From an uncultured Acidobacteriota bacterium (lineage in GTDB: Bacteria > Acidobacteriota > Terriglobia > Terriglobales > Acidobacteriaceae): a stretch of 51,989 nucleotides of DNA. Below, piece by piece: positions 1-8,780 of this stretch (positions within the stretch are counted from its first letter, which is position 1; every line of letters begins with the position of its first letter). The translations under genes and the position numbers were made by a program. The notes under the pieces were generated by a model. The model saw only the letters and a list, made by a program, of their open reading frames with translations. It did not search any database and was not told the origin of the DNA. The stretch spans positions 1 to 51,989 of the forward strand of contig CAIQPK010000058.1 of assembly GCA_903873705.1 (NCBI GenBank). The letters are read 5' to 3'.

Positions 1-645
1 CTAATCGACGACGCATCCTCCGTCTTCTCCTCCACCGTCCTCTCATCGCCCAACACGTCCTCGCTGGTCGCAGCCGACACCTTCCGCCCCTACCTGGAGC
101 GCGACTCCTCCTCCGGCGACATGCCTAACGTCACCGCCATCAGCGCCGTCTATGACCTCCCCAAATTCCCCGGCCACGGCCTCCTCACCGCCGCCATCGG
201 CGGCTGGACCGTTGACGCCATCCTCACCCTCCAGAGCGGTATGCCGGTCACCATCACCCAGGCCACCAACAACAACAGCTTCGCCGGCATCGTCCTCCAG
301 CGCCCCAACATCACCGCCAATCCTTCGTTGCCTTCCAACCAACGCTCGCCACTCAGGTTCTTCAACACGGCAGCCTTCTCCACGGCGCCACAGTTCACCT
401 ACGGCAATGCCTCCCGCAACCCGGTCCGCGGCCCCGCTTACCGAGACGCCGACATCGCCCTCGTGAAAAGCACGACCATCCACGACGCGTACACTCTCAA
501 ACTCCGCGCCGAGCTCTTCAACCTCACCAACACCCCGGCATTCTCCCAGCCCAACGGCTCCTTCGGCGCGGCCGCCTTCGGCACCATCACCAGCACCACC
601 ACCGACCCCCGCGTAGCCCAGTTCGCGATCAAGCTCCGCCGCTAA
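1..645 (+). CDS. TonB-dependent receptor, Oar-like, C-terminal fragment
   Basis: The reading frame is open from the first base of the window, so the gene begins upstream and only about 214 C-terminal residues are visible. The protein ends in alternating beta-strand sequence (VYDLPKFPGHG, then LKLRAELFNLTNTPAFSQPN, then FAIKLRR), the typical last strands of the large acidobacterial carboxypeptidase-regulatory-domain TonB receptors. In that family the NLTNTPxFxxP segment near the C-terminus is very common. The likely role is outer-membrane uptake of a large substrate, but the plug and N-terminal domains are not in the window, so the substrate cannot be guessed. The first in-frame ATG at 121 is internal to the gene, not its start. 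Confidence 0.85.
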   Translation, partial: LIDDASSVFSSTVLSSPNTSSLVAADTFRPYLERDSSSGDMPNVTAISAVYDLPKFPGHGLLTAAIGGWTVDAILTLQSGMPVTITQATNNNSFAGIVLQRPNITANPSLPSNQRSPLRFFNTAAFSTAPQFTYGNASRNPVRGPAYRDADIALVKSTTIHDAYTLKLRAELFNLTNTPAFSQPNGSFGAAAFGTITSTTTDPRVAQFAIKLRR

Positions 646-663
646 GCGTTCGCGTTGACAGAC

Positions 664-695
664 CGTCCCCGGAGCCGCCTCGGCCCCCGGGGACG
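664..695 (+). terminator. GC-rich hairpin after the receptor gene
   Basis: A 9-bp perfect inverted repeat (CGTCCCCGG at 664-672 and CCGGGGACG at 687-695) lies 18 bases after the receptor stop codon. No T-tract follows, so it is a possible transcript-end or mRNA-stability hairpin and not a textbook intrinsic terminator. Confidence 0.4.
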
Positions 696-838
696 TGCGC
701 GTCTAACCCGTGCGACATCAAGCTATCCAGCCCAGCTTTGGGAGAGGCACGCGCAGGAAATCCCCTCAAGACGAACATCCCAGACTTGGTCTAGAATATG
801 GCCGCAACCACTTGCAGCATATTGAGGCTCTGGAGTGG

Positions 839-924
839 ACGCGTACGCGTGACCGGGTAAATCCGGTGAATCAGTGCAGCTGCCTGACAAGTACGAATAA
901 CCTGCATCCCTGCTTGGATGTAGG
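839..924. promoter_or_regulatory. Palindrome and hairpin upstream of the winged-helix gene
   Basis: The gene-free stretch 646-964 holds two symmetric elements. One is a perfect 12-bp palindrome, ACGCGTACGCGT, at 839-850. The other is a 9-bp hairpin at 901-924 (arms CCTGCATCC and GGATGTAGG, loop of 6, one G-T pair). The hairpin ends 40 bases before the ATG at 965. They could be an operator and a leader hairpin for the downstream regulator; this is inference from symmetry and position only. Confidence 0.3.
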
Positions 925-964
925 CGTTACTAAGCTGGCTGGTGGGCCTCAAGGCCACTGACGG

Positions 965-2332
965 ATGGAGAAATTGGGGACTATGGTCGGGCATCCAAAC
1001 GAAATCATCATCGGTGTGGACGAAAAGGAAATTGCCGAGCAGATCGATCGCATTCTGCACAGCGAAGAACTCCGCACGTCGGAGGTCCTTCGTCGACTGC
1101 TCAAGTTCCTCGCCGAAAAATCCGCCTCCGGCGAAGCCGACGAGCTCAAGGAGTACATTGTCGCCATCGACGGCATGGGCAAGCCCGCCTCCTATGACCC
1201 CCGTCACGATTCCGCAGTCCGCATCCAGGTAGGCCGCCTCCGCCAGAAACTCGCCGACTACTACCGTACCGAGGGCCGCGAAGACCCCATCATCGTCGAC
1301 GTCCCCAAAGGCCGCTTCAAACTCCACTACGAACTCCGTCCCGAGCCCACGACCGTCGCCGCCCTCCCGCCCCAACCGGGGCCCGCCTCGCTCGAACCCG
1401 TGCACCCAGCCGTGCCGCTCGACCCCATCCCCCCTGCAAGATCGTCGGTCCCTTCTTCGAATGTTCTTCTCGCAGTGGGCGGAGTCATGGTACTGCTCAT
1501 GCTTTTCGGAGCTTTCGCCCTCGGCAAAATGCAGAGCCAGGCTTCCACCAGCGTCTTGGGATTCACTCCGGAACTCGAAGCCCTATGGCAGCCCTTCATC
1601 GGGTCGCAGCGCCCCCTCATCACAGCCATTGAAGACCCCCTCTTTGTCGAGTTTCACAATGGCTCCGGCCTGTATATGCGAGATAAAAACATCAATGACT
1701 GGAAGGACGTAGCTTCATCCCCAGCCATTAACGCCGTACGCTCGCTCATGAAGGACACCGACATGCAGCCCAGCCGTTACTACACGGCTTACGGGGAAGT
1801 AAACTCCGCCTTCCAGATCGCCCGCCTGCTCGGCTCCCGAATCCAGAACTTCACCGTCACCAAGACCAGTACCCTGTCCTACCAGCAGCTCGCCGATAAC
1901 AACGTCATCTTCATCGGCGTCCAGTACCTCTTCTTCGGCGATCAGCTCAAGGCCATGCCAGTCCAGGCCCAGTTCCTCCCCGTCGCCGAAGGCATTCGCA
2001 ATCTCCACCCCGCCTCGGGCGAGCCTGGCCTCTTCGCCGACCAGTACACCACTGCTCCTAACGAAGAAGGCGTCATGTACGCCCTGGTCTCCCACCTCCC
2101 CGGCCCCCTCGGCAGCAACGACATCGAAAGCTTCACCAGCAGCCGCTCCGCAGGATACGTTGCCGCCATCATGGCCTTCACCAACCCCTCCTCTGCAAAG
2201 GGCATCGTCGATAAGCTCAAATCCCAGTCCGGCGGCCACATGCCGCGCTACTACCAGGTCCTGCTTCGGGTCCAGTTCAAAGCCGGAGTACCCACCGACA
2301 CCGAGTGCGTCCTCACTCGCGAACTCCGCTAA
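965..2332 (+). CDS. Membrane-anchored winged-helix (OmpR/adenylate-cyclase-like) regulator
   Basis: This 455-residue protein has an N-terminal region (about 20-125) typical of acidobacterial winged-helix proteins: a helical section with LRRLLKFLAEKSASGEADELKEY, then ASYDPRHDSAVRIQVGRLRQKLADYY, then the wing-like VDVPKGRF. A Pro-rich linker (125-165) and one hydrophobic segment (about 167-187) follow, and the last 265 residues would lie outside the membrane. The layout is ToxR/CadC-like: cytoplasmic DNA binding, a single membrane span and a periplasmic domain I do not recognise. The start is uncertain. The ATG at 983 (codon 7) has GGGGA close upstream, but that spacing is short. No obvious operon partner is present; the gene stands alone between long spacers. 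Confidence 0.75.
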   Translation: MEKLGTMVGHPNEIIIGVDEKEIAEQIDRILHSEELRTSEVLRRLLKFLAEKSASGEADELKEYIVAIDGMGKPASYDPRHDSAVRIQVGRLRQKLADYYRTEGREDPIIVDVPKGRFKLHYELRPEPTTVAALPPQPGPASLEPVHPAVPLDPIPPARSSVPSSNVLLAVGGVMVLLMLFGAFALGKMQSQASTSVLGFTPELEALWQPFIGSQRPLITAIEDPLFVEFHNGSGLYMRDKNINDWKDVASSPAINAVRSLMKDTDMQPSRYYTAYGEVNSAFQIARLLGSRIQNFTVTKTSTLSYQQLADNNVIFIGVQYLFFGDQLKAMPVQAQFLPVAEGIRNLHPASGEPGLFADQYTTAPNEEGVMYALVSHLPGPLGSNDIESFTSSRSAGYVAAIMAFTNPSSAKGIVDKLKSQSGGHMPRYYQVLLRVQFKAGVPTDTECVLTRELR

Positions 2333-2602
2333 CCGCCCACCTGCACCGCATAAGTCGTTCTTTTCCTGCATTACCCCCATCCCCGTAGCAACTCGCGAAT
2401 GTTACAAGACAGGTGAGTTACAACAATTTTTGACAGTGTCACCCCGTCGTGCGCTATGCTTCTCGCCGAACTTCGATAAATCAATCGTCCGGGCTGAAGA
2501 TTAGAACGCCGTAGTCTTATCCAGACTGTTCTCCCCTCCGGCATACCTGCCTGGAACCGTTTTTGCGCCGCCAGCCTGCAAGGCTAAGGAGTCTTCACCG
2601 CA
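2333..2602. other. Intergenic spacer, no gene seen
   Basis: This spacer has lower GC than its neighbours and no supported gene. The only clear signal is AAGGAG at 2586-2591, eleven bases before the ATG at 2603, which fixes the start of the permease gene. Confidence 0.5.
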
Positions 2603-3541
2603 ATGAGCCTGACCACCACCACTACCCCTCCGGTCTCCGACCGTCCCCTTTCAAAAAACGCGAAGAAGACCTGGGCCTATGCCTTCGTCATCGCACTGGT
2701 CATCATTGCGGCTCTTGCTTTTGTCAACCACCAGTACAGCGGCCAGACCGTCGTCGGCCTCCATATCTGGCAGCTCATCGTCCTCGGCGCCATCCTCACC
2801 TTCTCCGGACTCATGAGCGGCCTCTCGGGCTTTGGCTTCTCCGCAGTCGGCTCCGCCTGCCTTCTCATCCTCGACCCCAAACTCGGTGTCCCACTCCTCG
2901 CCGCCCTCTCCACCGCCAACCAGCTCATGTCCCTCGGACAGCTCAAAGAGGACATGCCCAAGACGTGGAAAGAAGCCTGGCCCGCCGGTTCCGGCCCATA
3001 TATCCTGGGGGGCGTCGTCGGCGTGCCGCTCGGCATCTGGCTCCTGAACAACCTTCCCAAGGAAGGCCTGATGTTCGTCTTTGGAACCATCCTCACGCTC
3101 TATTCGCTTTACTCCATCTTTAAGCCCGGCGGCCTCGCCTTCAGGGGCGGTAACGGAGCAGCACCCGGTATTGCCGTCGGCTTCATCGGTGGCACCGTGG
3201 GTGGATTCACCGCATTCCCCGGCGCCGCGGTCGTCGTCTGGACCGGCCTAAAGGCCCTTCCCAAGCGCCTCACCCGCTCCATCGTTCAGCCCTACATCCT
3301 CGTGCTGCAGGTCGTCTCACTCGGCGTCAACGCCTACCAGCACCCCAAGATCTTCAGCCACATGTTCTGGGTGCTGCTCATGATCATGGTGCCCATTGTG
3401 ATTCCAGGAACCATCGCCGGCGTCTACCTCTACCGTCGCCTGTCCGACGTCAACTTCCGACGTATTTCGTTCTTCCTTCTAGGCCTCTCGGGCTTCGGAT
3501 TGCTCGTGAAAGTCATTCCCGTTCTCTTCTTTCACAAATAG
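2603..3541 (+). CDS. Sulfite exporter TauE/SafE family permease
   Basis: A 312-residue polytopic membrane protein with about eight hydrophobic segments. It carries the glycine-rich repeat typical of TauE/SafE (DUF81) permeases, once in the first half (LSGFGFSAVGSA) and once in the second half (GFIGGTVGGFTAFPGAAVVVW). The length is somewhat above the usual 250-280 residues because of a hydrophilic N-terminal tail of about 25 residues. Family members move sulfur oxyanions or organosulfonates, but the specificity of this one is not shown by sequence. A TsdA-like cytochrome and a persulfide dioxygenase fusion lie 13 kb away, so a role in sulfur export is plausible but not established. AAGGAG precedes the chosen ATG. 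Confidence 0.85.
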   Translation: MSLTTTTTPPVSDRPLSKNAKKTWAYAFVIALVIIAALAFVNHQYSGQTVVGLHIWQLIVLGAILTFSGLMSGLSGFGFSAVGSACLLILDPKLGVPLLAALSTANQLMSLGQLKEDMPKTWKEAWPAGSGPYILGGVVGVPLGIWLLNNLPKEGLMFVFGTILTLYSLYSIFKPGGLAFRGGNGAAPGIAVGFIGGTVGGFTAFPGAAVVVWTGLKALPKRLTRSIVQPYILVLQVVSLGVNAYQHPKIFSHMFWVLLMIMVPIVIPGTIAGVYLYRRLSDVNFRRISFFLLGLSGFGLLVKVIPVLFFHK

Positions 3542-3905
3542 AAACACAGATGTTTGCCAGGCTTCCTTGATTTCCTGCCCAACTAAGTTCGGACCTATAT
3601 AACAACTTGGCCGAAACTATTACTTCTAGTCTTTCGAGTTAGCTCTACGAACCGCTATCGCAGGCCCATTGAGTAATCCACATGTAACCCTGTAACCTCT
3701 TTCCCGTCCTGCTTTCGATCTGCTATATAGGTACGCCTTCAATAATCCACAGCTGTGTGCAGTGAATGCTCTGCGCAGCCCATCGTGATCTCAACCCCTG
3801 CCCGGAAGCGGCCAGGCAAGCTTGCTGAAAGCCATCGTCCTACAGGCGCAGACTAGTTTCGAAAACCCGGTTGCCCAGGTGGCAGCCCACAAGGAAAGCA
3901 AACAC
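3542..3905. other. Intergenic spacer, no gene seen
   Basis: This is a 364-base spacer of moderate GC. I see no tRNA, repeat family or convincing promoter. A short TTCGG/CCGAA inverted repeat around 3590-3617 is too weak to call. The frame open from 3822 only extends the next gene upstream of its real start. Confidence 0.45.
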
Positions 3906-5162
3906 ATGAAGCTCGAGCAAAAGATAACAATGAGTGCCGCCGCGATAGCCCTCGCTTTCGCGCTCCCCGCCACGCTGCTGGCCCAGGATGTCCCCGGCCA
4001 CAAGTTCAAGAAGCAGCCCATGGAAACCCTGGCCGTCACTTACAATCCCGCCGCCGCCGGCCACCAGATTCCCAAATTCCACGTCGACCCCGACTGGCCC
4101 CAGATCCCCAACGGCTGGACACTCGGCCAGGTCGCCAGCGCCGCCAGCGACCCTCAAACCGGACATATCTGGATATCCCAGCGCTACCGCGTCATCCGTC
4201 CCTGGGAAAAAGCCGCTCCCCCCATCATGGAATTCGACCAGTCCGGCAAATACATCCAGGGCTGGGGCGGCCCCGCTCCCGAAGGCGCGCCCTACAAATG
4301 GCCGCGCTCTGAGCACGGCATCATGATCGATTTCAAGGGCAACGTCTGGGTCGGCGGCAACGGCGACGACGACGAGATCATGAAGTTCACCAAGGACGGC
4401 AAGTTCCTCTCGCAGATCGGAACCGCCCACAAGCCCAAGTCCAACAAGGACACCGACCAGTTCTGGAAACCCGCCGATTTCGTCGTCGACCCCAAGACCA
4501 ACGAGCTCTACGTCGCCGACGGCTACGGCAACCGCCGCGTCATCGTCTTCGACGCCGAAACCGGTGCTTACAAGCGCATGTGGGGGGCCTTCGGCAATCC
4601 GCCCGTCGACCCCGAAAAGCCCGTCACCGGTGGTGAAGGCGGTCCTCCGCGCCGCGAGCCCGCCGACCCCAACCGCATTCCCGCCAAGGACCTCGCTGAC
4701 GATGACCAGGGCCCCGACCACTTCGACACCGTCCACGGCGTCAAGGTTTCCAACGACGGCCTCGTCTATGTCGCCGACCGCAAGGGCAAGCGCGTCCAGA
4801 TATTCACCACGGCCGGCAAGTACGTCAACCAGATTTGGGACGACCGCTTCTGCGAGGCCCCGGGTGGCACAAACCTGATGTGTGGCAACGGAGAAACCGC
4901 CGCCAGCGTCGCCTTCTCCGGCGACCCCGAACAGAAGTTCCTCTACATCGCCAGCCGCAGCCCGGACCGCATTCTCATCTACGAGCGTAAGTCCATGCTT
5001 TACCTCGGCTCCTTCGGTGGAATGGGCGTAAAGCCCGGCCAGTTCTACGGCCTCCACCACATGACCACCGACACCAAGGGCAACCTCTACGTCTCCGAAG
5101 TGGAAGATGGCCGGCGCGTTCAGAAGTTTGTTTTCGACGGCACAATTTCGGTCCCCAAATAA
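3906..5162 (+). CDS. Secreted NHL-repeat beta-propeller protein
   Basis: A 418-residue protein beginning with a signal peptide (MKLEQKITMSAAAIALAF, cleavage probably after LLAQ near residue 23). Repeated propeller-type strands follow, such as GNVWVGGNGDDDEIMKFTKDGKFL, NELYVADGYGNRRVIVFD, GLVYVADRKGKRVQIF and GNLYVSEVEDGRRVQKF. These are NHL blades as found in six-bladed propellers related to peptidylamidoglycolate lyase and lactonase-like proteins. The chosen ATG at 3906 has AAGGAAAG upstream, whereas the frame from 3822 adds a non-signal extension. No catalytic residue set can be assigned. The gene precedes the molybdenum hydroxylase operon on the same strand, but 335 bases separate them, so shared function is only a possibility. 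Confidence 0.8.
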   Translation: MKLEQKITMSAAAIALAFALPATLLAQDVPGHKFKKQPMETLAVTYNPAAAGHQIPKFHVDPDWPQIPNGWTLGQVASAASDPQTGHIWISQRYRVIRPWEKAAPPIMEFDQSGKYIQGWGGPAPEGAPYKWPRSEHGIMIDFKGNVWVGGNGDDDEIMKFTKDGKFLSQIGTAHKPKSNKDTDQFWKPADFVVDPKTNELYVADGYGNRRVIVFDAETGAYKRMWGAFGNPPVDPEKPVTGGEGGPPRREPADPNRIPAKDLADDDQGPDHFDTVHGVKVSNDGLVYVADRKGKRVQIFTTAGKYVNQIWDDRFCEAPGGTNLMCGNGETAASVAFSGDPEQKFLYIASRSPDRILIYERKSMLYLGSFGGMGVKPGQFYGLHHMTTDTKGNLYVSEVEDGRRVQKFVFDGTISVPK

Positions 5163-5235
5163 CCCGGGCCTAACTAGGCCGCGTAAATACCGGCAACTGC
5201 TTCAGAAATTCACGGAAAACTAACAAAGAAATAGC

Positions 5236-5307
5236 GGACCACGTCCAACGGCTAGGCACTTGTCCCGGCCGGCCTTCAAAGGAGTAAATTGAAGGTGGAC
5301 GTGGTCC
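5236..5307 (+). promoter_or_regulatory. Nested inverted repeats in the leader of the Mo-hydroxylase operon
   Basis: Within the gene-free stretch 5163-5497, a perfect 12-bp inverted repeat (GGACCACGTCCA at 5236-5247, TGGACGTGGTCC at 5296-5307) encloses a second perfect 7-bp one, CCTTCAA AGGAGTAAA TTGAAGG, whose right arm directly abuts the outer right arm. The inner loop contains AAAGGAG followed four bases later by an in-frame TTG, which would open an 18-19 codon reading frame ending at the TAA at 5346-5348. It could be a folded RNA leader, a double operator, or a leader-peptide control. No experimental counterpart is known to me. Confidence 0.45.
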
Positions 5308-5497
5308 AAACAACGCCCACACCGGATCTAACGAATCTATGCGAATAAAGACGTATGGTTCTATCGCTTGAGTCACCTGCAGGGTATTTACTCATTGCCA
5401 ATCTCACCTGACTCGTGCCACATTAGACTGCAACGCCTAACCTACCCATTTTCCTGCAAAGGCAACTACAGCATCACCGGATCGGAGAATATCCCTT

Positions 5498-6139
5498 ATG
5501 TCAGATACGCCAGGACTTAATATCCTTGGGAATGAGCCATCAAATCCTGGGCGGCGCAGGTTCATCCAGGGTGTGATCGCAAGCGGCGTCGCCGTTTCCG
5601 CCATGCAATATCGCTTCATGCAGACCGCCCGTGGCCAATCCTCGGCAGGTGCAGAGCGGCTCATCACTCTCAACGTCAATGGCCAGACCCGCCGGGTCGG
5701 CGTCCTCAAGCAGGAAACCCTCGCATGGACGCTCCGCTACAAGCTCGGTCTCACCGCCACCAAGCTCGGCTGTGACCGCGCCGAGTGCGGCGCCTGCACG
5801 GTCACCCTGGACGACACCGCGCACTATAGCTGCTCGGTGCTCACTCACACCGTGCGCGGCAAGAAGGTCGTTACCGTGGAAGGTCTCGCCAGCCCGGACG
5901 GCACCCTCCACCCCGTCCAGCAGGGTGTAATCGACGAGCAGGGCTTCCAGTGCGCCTTCTGCATGTCCGGCTTCATGATGGCCGCAGCCGCCTTCCTCAA
6001 GAAGAATCCGAATCCCACGCGTGCGGAAATGGCGCATGGCGTCTCTGGCAATCTCTGCCGCTGCCAGGACTACGACAAAATTCTGACTGCCTTAATGAAG
6101 GCCGCCGAGCACACAAGGAGGGCTAACAATGTCGCCTAA
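5498..6139 (+). CDS. Molybdenum hydroxylase, 2Fe-2S subunit (PaoA/CoxS type), Tat-exported
   Basis: This 213-residue subunit carries the two [2Fe-2S] clusters that pass electrons from the Mo site to FAD. The N-terminal plant-ferredoxin-like domain has Cys92, Cys97, Cys100 and Cys112 (CDRAECGAC...C). The C-terminal domain has Cys152, Cys155, Cys187 and Cys189 (CAFC...CRC). A twin-arginine signal (RRRFIQG at 19-25, then a hydrophobic stretch) predicts folded export to the periplasm, as in E. coli PaoA. The stop codon overlaps the start of the Mo subunit by 11 bases, so the genes are translationally linked. GGAG lies ten bases before the ATG. Confidence 0.93.
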   Translation: MSDTPGLNILGNEPSNPGRRRFIQGVIASGVAVSAMQYRFMQTARGQSSAGAERLITLNVNGQTRRVGVLKQETLAWTLRYKLGLTATKLGCDRAECGACTVTLDDTAHYSCSVLTHTVRGKKVVTVEGLASPDGTLHPVQQGVIDEQGFQCAFCMSGFMMAAAAFLKKNPNPTRAEMAHGVSGNLCRCQDYDKILTALMKAAEHTRRANNVA

Positions 6140-8762
6140 CCCGCCCAACCCACAAGACAAGCTCACTCCCGAGCCGAAGCTGACCACCACCAGCACCCCG
6201 TCGCAGATGATTGCGGCCACCAACAAGGTGCCGGACTGGAACCCCAATTCCAAGGGCAACGTCCGCGGTCAGGATAAGACCTACAGCCCCGACAAGAAGT
6301 GGATCGGCAAGAACTACCAGACGCCGGACCTCATGGCGAAGGTGCTCGGCCAGGCCAAGTACGCAGAAGACTTCCGTGCTGAAGGCATGCTCTTCTGCAA
6401 GCTCCTGCTCAGCCCCGTGCCCCACGGCCGTGTGCGCGGTTTCGATCTCACCAAGGCTCTCGCCATGCCGGGCGTCAAGGCCATCATCACCGCCGACGAC
6501 GTTCCGCCGATCGCCGACTCCCTCACTGACAACGGCACCGTCATCAAGGCCAGCAAGTGGGGCGAGCGAGCCCTCACCAACGAGCCCGTGTATCACGGCG
6601 AGCCCATTCTGGCTGTCGCCGCCGTTGACGAGTGGACCGCCGCCATGGCCATCGAAGCCATCACGGTCGACATTGAGCCCCTTCCCTTCGTCGTCGATCC
6701 CCTCGACAGCCTCCGTCCCGGCGGCCCCAACCCCCGCACCGACGGCAACGTCTGGGCTCGTCCTGAGACGCCGAAAGCCGTCCCCGGCCAACCGCCCCCG
6801 CGTCCTCCCGATCCCATCGTCACTCAGATGAAGTGGTCTGACGAAGATTTCAAGACCTTCCAGGACGGCAAGCTCCCCTTGGCGAAGGCCCCTGAAACCT
6901 GGGAATACGGCGACCTCGAAGCCGGCTTCAAGAAAGCCGACCTCATCCTGGACGAGACCTTCCAGACCGCCGACGTCAGCCACATCTGCCTCGAGCCCCG
7001 CACCGCCATGGCGTACTGGCAGAACGGCAAAGTCTACGTTCACTCCGGCACCCAGAGCACCGCGCAGACGCTCCCCGCCATCGGTCGCTGGCTCCACATG
7101 GATGTCAAGGACGTCGTCTTCATCAGCGAGTACACCGGCGGCGGCTTCGGCAGCAAGATCACCGGCGGCGTCACCATGATCATCCCGGCCCTGCTTTCCA
7201 AGAAGGCAAATGCCCCGGTCATGATGCGCCTCACCCGCGAGGAAGAAACCCTCGTCGGCCGTGCACGCCCTGCCATCATCGGGCGCTGCAAGATCGGCTT
7301 CACCAAGGACGGCCGCATCACCGCGGTCGACTACTACTCCCTCTGCAACGGCGGTTCATACGACGCGCAGAATGACGGCGGCTCCTCCGCCCGCATCATC
7401 TCGCTGCTGTACACAGCTCCGGCCATGCGCTGGCGCGGTGTTTCCGCCATTACCAATACCCCGCCCCGCGCTGCCATGAGCGCTCCCGGCGGCCTCCAGG
7501 GCATCGCCATCTTCGATCCCTTCCTCTCCAAGGCCGCGCGCAAGCTCGGGCTCGATCAGGTAGCCATCCGCAACATCAACGCTCCTGAAGGCAAGGCCCT
7601 CATCGGACCCGCTGTCAACGGCAAGCGTCCCTACGTCACCAGCTGCTTCCTCAAAGACGCGCTGGCCAAGGGCGCCGAGCAGTTCCAGTGGTCCAAGCGT
7701 GTCTCGCTGCCCAAGCGCAGCGCCACCAAGGCCCGTGGCATCGGCGTTGCCATCTCTACCTACAACGCCGGTTCGGTCGGGTTTGACGGTCTCATCGTCA
7801 TCACCCCCGAAGGCAAGTTCAACATCCACTGCGGCATCGGCAACCTTGGCACGGAGAACTTCTCCGACGTCAACCGGGTCGTCGCCGAGACGCTGGATAT
7901 GGACTGGAACGACATCAACATCATCTGGGGCAACACCTCCAAGCACCTGCCTTACTCCTGCGTCTCCGGCGGCAGCCAAACCACCAATGCGATGACCCGT
8001 GCGGCCCTCGCGGTGGCGCAGGAATGTAAGAAGCAGTTGCAGGAGGTCGCAGCCAAGACCCACGGCGGCTCACCCGAGTCGCACAAGGTCTCCCGCGGAC
8101 GCGTTGGCGGCATGACCTACGCCGAAGCAGCCCAGGCAGCCATCAAGCTCGGCGGCAAGTACGACGGCCACGAAGTCGATCCCGGCCTTAACCGCGTCAC
8201 CAAGACCTCCGCCGCGGCAGTCGCCGGCACCGGCCTGGTTGCCGCGGCCAAAGACAACTTCGCCCACGACGGCGCGTACATGTCGTACGCCGCCCAGTTC
8301 GCTGAAGTTGAGGTCGACCTCGAAACCGGCAAGTACCACGTCACCGACTTCCTCACCTACGCTGACGTCGGCACCGTTATGCACCCCCGCGCTCTCGGCG
8401 GACAGGTGCTCGGTCGAACCACTCTCGGCATCGCCCACGCGATTAGCCAGAAGTGGGTCTTCGATCCCAACTACGGCATCATGGTCGCCAAGCGCATGTA
8501 CCAGAACCGCCCACCGACCATCCTGGACGTACCGGTGGACATGCAGTGGTCTGCGCTCGATACGCCCGATCCGGAAAGCCCCATCGGCGCGCGCGGTATC
8601 GGCGAGCCTCCGGTTGGCGGCGGTGCTGCCGCTATCCTCAGCGCCCTGGCCGATGCCGTCGGAGACGACGTCTTCCAGCGCGCTCCGGTCAACTCCGACA
8701 CGATCCTGCTGTCTCTTGAAAACAAGAAACCCATGCAGCATCCACTCATGGCACACATCTAG
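6129..8762 (+). CDS. Molybdenum hydroxylase, molybdopterin-binding catalytic subunit
   Basis: The 877-residue large subunit belongs to the xanthine oxidase/aldehyde oxidase family and binds Mo-pterin cytosine dinucleotide or a close relative. The a/b-hammerhead domain lies near residues 60-200 (VLGQAKYAEDF...). The cofactor-binding domain has GGGFGSK near 337. The C-terminal GARGIGEPPVGGG near 820-830 carries the expected catalytic glutamate. It has no signal of its own and would ride out with the Tat-bearing small subunit. Length is close to CoxL/IorB-like enzymes. The substrate cannot be read from sequence; aldehydes or N-heterocycles are typical. AGGAGGG sits just upstream of the ATG. Confidence 0.93.
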   Translation: MSPNPPNPQDKLTPEPKLTTTSTPSQMIAATNKVPDWNPNSKGNVRGQDKTYSPDKKWIGKNYQTPDLMAKVLGQAKYAEDFRAEGMLFCKLLLSPVPHGRVRGFDLTKALAMPGVKAIITADDVPPIADSLTDNGTVIKASKWGERALTNEPVYHGEPILAVAAVDEWTAAMAIEAITVDIEPLPFVVDPLDSLRPGGPNPRTDGNVWARPETPKAVPGQPPPRPPDPIVTQMKWSDEDFKTFQDGKLPLAKAPETWEYGDLEAGFKKADLILDETFQTADVSHICLEPRTAMAYWQNGKVYVHSGTQSTAQTLPAIGRWLHMDVKDVVFISEYTGGGFGSKITGGVTMIIPALLSKKANAPVMMRLTREEETLVGRARPAIIGRCKIGFTKDGRITAVDYYSLCNGGSYDAQNDGGSSARIISLLYTAPAMRWRGVSAITNTPPRAAMSAPGGLQGIAIFDPFLSKAARKLGLDQVAIRNINAPEGKALIGPAVNGKRPYVTSCFLKDALAKGAEQFQWSKRVSLPKRSATKARGIGVAISTYNAGSVGFDGLIVITPEGKFNIHCGIGNLGTENFSDVNRVVAETLDMDWNDINIIWGNTSKHLPYSCVSGGSQTTNAMTRAALAVAQECKKQLQEVAAKTHGGSPESHKVSRGRVGGMTYAEAAQAAIKLGGKYDGHEVDPGLNRVTKTSAAAVAGTGLVAAAKDNFAHDGAYMSYAAQFAEVEVDLETGKYHVTDFLTYADVGTVMHPRALGGQVLGRTTLGIAHAISQKWVFDPNYGIMVAKRMYQNRPPTILDVPVDMQWSALDTPDPESPIGARGIGEPPVGGGAAAILSALADAVGDDVFQRAPVNSDTILLSLENKKPMQHPLMAHI

Positions 8763-8780
8763 GAAGGGACGGGAAAGACA

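Noticed and set aside
710-961. 83-codon plus-strand frame before the winged-helix gene
   Set aside because: No family features, covers palindromes and a hairpin, and lacks normal codon bias.
3840-5060. 406-codon minus-strand frame opposite the NHL gene
   Set aside because: Shadow of the high-GC plus-strand gene; Gly/Val/Asp-rich composition and no motifs.
5236-5307. Transposon terminal inverted repeats
   Set aside because: Only 72 bases in all, no flanking duplications and no transposase; a leader structure or operator fits better.
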